Assembly (NCBI GenBank): GCA_910585505.1
Contig: CAJUFF010000008.1
Coordinates: forward strand, 1-34,358
Direction of reading: 5' to 3'
Source: an uncultured Ruminiclostridium sp.
GTDB taxonomy: Bacteria; Bacillota; Clostridia; Oscillospirales; Ruminococcaceae
DNA: 34,358 nucleotides
The notes beneath the pieces were generated by a model. It did not search any database. It was not told where the DNA came from and saw nothing but the letters and a program-made list of their open reading frames with translations. Positions 32,630-34,358 of the stretch are shown one piece after another. Within the stretch, counting starts at the first letter, position 1. Each line of letters begins with the position of its first letter. Made by a program: the position numbers and the translations under genes.

Positions 32630-32741
32630 TTTATACTAATTTTTGATCAAGGCATATACAAATAATACGGAGGACCAAAGATTAGTGCTTAGTGTACAAT
32701 CTTATATCAAATTTGCCACTTGATTAAAGATTGGTATTAAA
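32630..32741. repeat. Family B inverted-repeat element upstream of murL
   Basis: The left end TTTATACTAATTTTTGATCA matches the complement of the right end, TTTAATACCAATCTTTAATC, with few mismatches over about 22 bp. The right two-thirds align closely with the copy at 21947-22014. Together with the adjacent family A element it fills the 328-bp gap between the mutarotase-like gene and murL, leaving only about 45 bp of ordinary leader. Confidence 0.7.
32713..32740 (+). promoter_or_regulatory. Possible promoter of murL inside the family B element
   Basis: TTGCCA (32713-32718) and TATTAA (32735-32740) are 16 nt apart, about 46 nt before the murL ATG. The match is only moderate. If used, the repeat's right end would supply the murL promoter. 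Confidence 0.3.
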
Positions 32742-32786
32742 CGGCAAAATCAACCGCAATTTTACAGCACAACAAGGAGAGCTTAA

Positions 32787-34124
32787 ATGAACAGGTTTGA
32801 ACAGCTTAGGGAAAAACACGTGGAATTTATTTACGAAAGCTACGAAATAAACGATGACAGCTTTGTTTTTCATTTTCGTATGGACAGTCATTGTTTTTCC
32901 CCAAAATGGAGCTTTACGCCGGAGCTTATAAAAAATGCCCTAAACAAAGAGCTGTTGGAATACGCAGTTTTTTCTCTGGGTATGTCCGAACTTGTCAGCT
33001 ACTGGAAATGTGCCTGCCCTCCAACGGTAAAAATAAACTGCGGAGTACTTAACGCGGATCAGGTGAAATGGTGGAAAAAGCTTTATTTCAACGGATTGGG
33101 TGAATTCTTTTACAGAAACGGCATAGATACCGATATTGAAAATTTTATGGATATTGTCCCCGAAAACAGCCACACCCCGGTCTTCCCCAATTCCGCACCC
33201 GACGGAAAACCCGAAGCGGGATTTCTTATTCCGGTTGGCGGCGGAAAAGACAGCGTTGTTACACTTGAGCTTCTTAAAGATTATAAGGATAAAAACGTCT
33301 GTTATATCATTAATCCGAGGGGGGCGACCTTAAACTGCGCCCATACCGCGGGTTATTCCGACGATGATATTATCGGAGTAAAAAGAACTATTGACAAGGA
33401 GCTTCTTAAGCTGAACTCCATGGGCTATCTTAACGGCCACACACCGCTCTCAGCCGTAATAGCATTCTCCTCTTGGATATTCGCTTACTGCAGCGGGAAA
33501 AAATATATTGCTTTATCAAATGAAAGCAGCGCCAACGAATCCAATGTAAGCGGTACCGAAATAAACCATCAATACAGTAAAAGCACCGAATTTGAAGCGG
33601 ATTTCCGAAGGTATACAAAGACTTATTTCACTGATTTTCCGGAATACTTCAGTATGCTGCGCCCTTGGAGCGAGTGGCAGATTACAAAAAGATTCGTTAC
33701 TCTTCCAAAATATTTCCCTGTTTTCCAGAGCTGCAATTTAGGCTCAAAAACAGACTGTTGGTGTGCAAACTGCGCCAAATGCCTGTACGTTTACATCATG
33801 CTTTCGGCGTTTCTGGACGATGATCAGCTAATGAGCATATTCGGGAAAAATATGCTTCAAAACGATGAATATAAAGATATGTTCAACGGTCTTGTTTATC
33901 AGGATTTCGACAAACCCTTTGAGTGCGTGGGCACAAGAGATGAAATAAAGCTTGCTCTTTATACCGCAGCCAAAAAAAGAAATGGAAATGAACTTCCTCA
34001 TCTGCTTAAGGAATATATTGAAAACAACGGCGAAGAACCTCAGTCTCTTGATAATTACTTTGATAAAAACAACTTTGTACCTAAGGAATTTATTGGGCTT
34101 CTGAAAAGAGAGGAAACGTTGTAA
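32787..34124 (+). CDS. murL: UDP-MurNAc-L-Ala-L-Glu epimerase, MurL family
   Basis: MurL inverts the terminal glutamate of UDP-MurNAc-L-Ala-L-Glu to D-Glu in an ATP-dependent reaction. It is known from Xanthomonas oryzae, where it works with the ligase MurD2 and replaces glutamate racemase plus ordinary MurD. This 445-residue protein has the PP-loop-like ATP site PVGGGKDSVVTLELL (149-163), IINPRGATLNCAH (175-186), LSNESSANESNVSG (243-256) and a Cys-rich knuckle DCWCANCAKC (C324, C326, C329, C332). AAGGAG lies 7 nt before the ATG. The next gene, 2 nt after the stop codon, is a MurD-type ligase, which strongly supports the call over other PP-loop enzymes. Confidence 0.85.
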   Translation: MNRFEQLREKHVEFIYESYEINDDSFVFHFRMDSHCFSPKWSFTPELIKNALNKELLEYAVFSLGMSELVSYWKCACPPTVKINCGVLNADQVKWWKKLYFNGLGEFFYRNGIDTDIENFMDIVPENSHTPVFPNSAPDGKPEAGFLIPVGGGKDSVVTLELLKDYKDKNVCYIINPRGATLNCAHTAGYSDDDIIGVKRTIDKELLKLNSMGYLNGHTPLSAVIAFSSWIFAYCSGKKYIALSNESSANESNVSGTEINHQYSKSTEFEADFRRYTKTYFTDFPEYFSMLRPWSEWQITKRFVTLPKYFPVFQSCNLGSKTDCWCANCAKCLYVYIMLSAFLDDDQLMSIFGKNMLQNDEYKDMFNGLVYQDFDKPFECVGTRDEIKLALYTAAKKRNGNELPHLLKEYIENNGEEPQSLDNYFDKNNFVPKEFIGLLKREETL

Positions 34125-34126
34125 GT

Positions 34127-34358
34127 ATGAATATTAAAGAAAAGCTCGGTTTGTTTTTTAAAGATAAGAGTATTGCAATATTGGGATTCGGGCGGGAAGG
34201 AAAGTCAACTCTCGATATTTTAAAGGATATCGGCTGCAAAAATGTCGCTGTTCTTGATAAAAACGATGTGGATAAAAACGCCGCAAGAGGGTGTACACTT
34301 CACTGCGGGGATAATTACCTTGATTTTTTAAATGAATACGATATAATAATGAAGTCGC
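34127..34358 (+). CDS. murD: MurD-family UDP-MurNAc-L-alanine glutamate ligase, N-terminal part (cut by window edge)
   Basis: The first 77 codons are visible and the gene continues beyond the window. The N-terminus KSIAILGFGREGKSTLDILK followed by VAVLDKND is the UDP-binding Rossmann-like domain 1 of MurD, and YDIIMKS is the strand that in MurD continues as SPG. The ATG lies 2 nt after the murL stop, so the two are an operon. By analogy with Xanthomonas MurD2 this ligase probably prefers L-Glu over D-Glu, but the specificity-determining C-terminal domain is outside the window. Confidence 0.85.
   Translation, partial: MNIKEKLGLFFKDKSIAILGFGREGKSTLDILKDIGCKNVAVLDKNDVDKNAARGCTLHCGDNYLDFLNEYDIIMKS

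Noticed and set aside
32787..34124. tRNA thiolation, asparagine synthetase-like or QueC-like PP-loop enzyme
   Set aside because: The PP-loop and Cys cluster could suggest these, but length, the NESSANES region and the directly following MurD gene fit MurL better.
1..34358. CRISPR arrays, rRNA and tRNA genes, prophage
   Set aside because: No regularly spaced direct repeats, rRNA-like conserved stretches, tRNA cloverleaf/CCA patterns or phage structural genes were noticed on either strand.

Overview
The window looks like a chromosome segment of a low-to-mid GC Gram-positive of the class Clostridia, probably a gut Oscillospiraceae/Ruminococcaceae-type organism. The evidence is a PolC-type replicative polymerase with an embedded proofreading exonuclease, the pyrH-frr-uppS-cdsA-dxr-rseP-ispG-polC gene order, a short HisG paired with HisZ, purine-rich Shine-Dalgarno sites and sigma-A-type promoters. 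No rRNA, tRNA, CRISPR array, phage or intact transposase gene was seen.

Layout. (1) Positions 1-4433, minus strand: one probable operon from a promoter at 4539-4567 with two M42 aminopeptidases, a GNAT acetyltransferase, a methionine-gamma-lyase-family PLP enzyme and the start of a membrane-anchored alpha/beta hydrolase. (2) 4757-11408, minus: a histidine cluster in transcription order hisZ-hisG-hisD-hisC, then an internal promoter, an XRE/TPR regulator, hisB, a Nudix hydrolase and hisH. hisA, hisF and hisI/E are not where they would normally follow. (3) 11542-24124, minus: a long core operon hom-pyrH-frr-uppS-cdsA-dxr-rseP-ispG-polC covering amino-acid supply, UMP, ribosome recycling, isoprenoid/undecaprenyl and phospholipid precursors, and replication. 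(4) 24436-25872, minus: proS with its own promoter. (5) 26280-28660, plus: a YcxB-like membrane protein and an unrecognised 483-residue protein. (6) ackA (minus) divergent from tmcAL (plus), followed by a mutarotase-like protein. (7) 32787-34358, plus: a murL homologue directly followed by the start of a murD homologue. This is the signature of the alternative route in which L-Glu is added to UDP-MurNAc-L-Ala and then epimerised to D-Glu within the nucleotide precursor.

The intergenic DNA is unusually rich in structured repeats. Family A is a MITE-like element of about 172 bp with terminal inverted repeats and apparent 4-bp target duplications. It occurs twice: once at the predicted transcription start of proS, so that it forms most of that gene's leader, and once at the 3' end of the mutarotase-like gene, where it supplies the last base of the stop codon. 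Family B, about 105-112 bp with TATACCAATC-like ends, occurs between pyrH and frr, between uppS and cdsA, upstream of murL, and as a relic downstream of hisH. Further large inverted repeats lie between cdsA and dxr, between proS and hom, and downstream of the 483-residue gene.

The strongest biological statements are the MurL/MurD2-type pair and the two families of small non-coding elements placed in leaders and 3' ends of housekeeping genes. All functional calls come from reading motifs and context; no database search was run.
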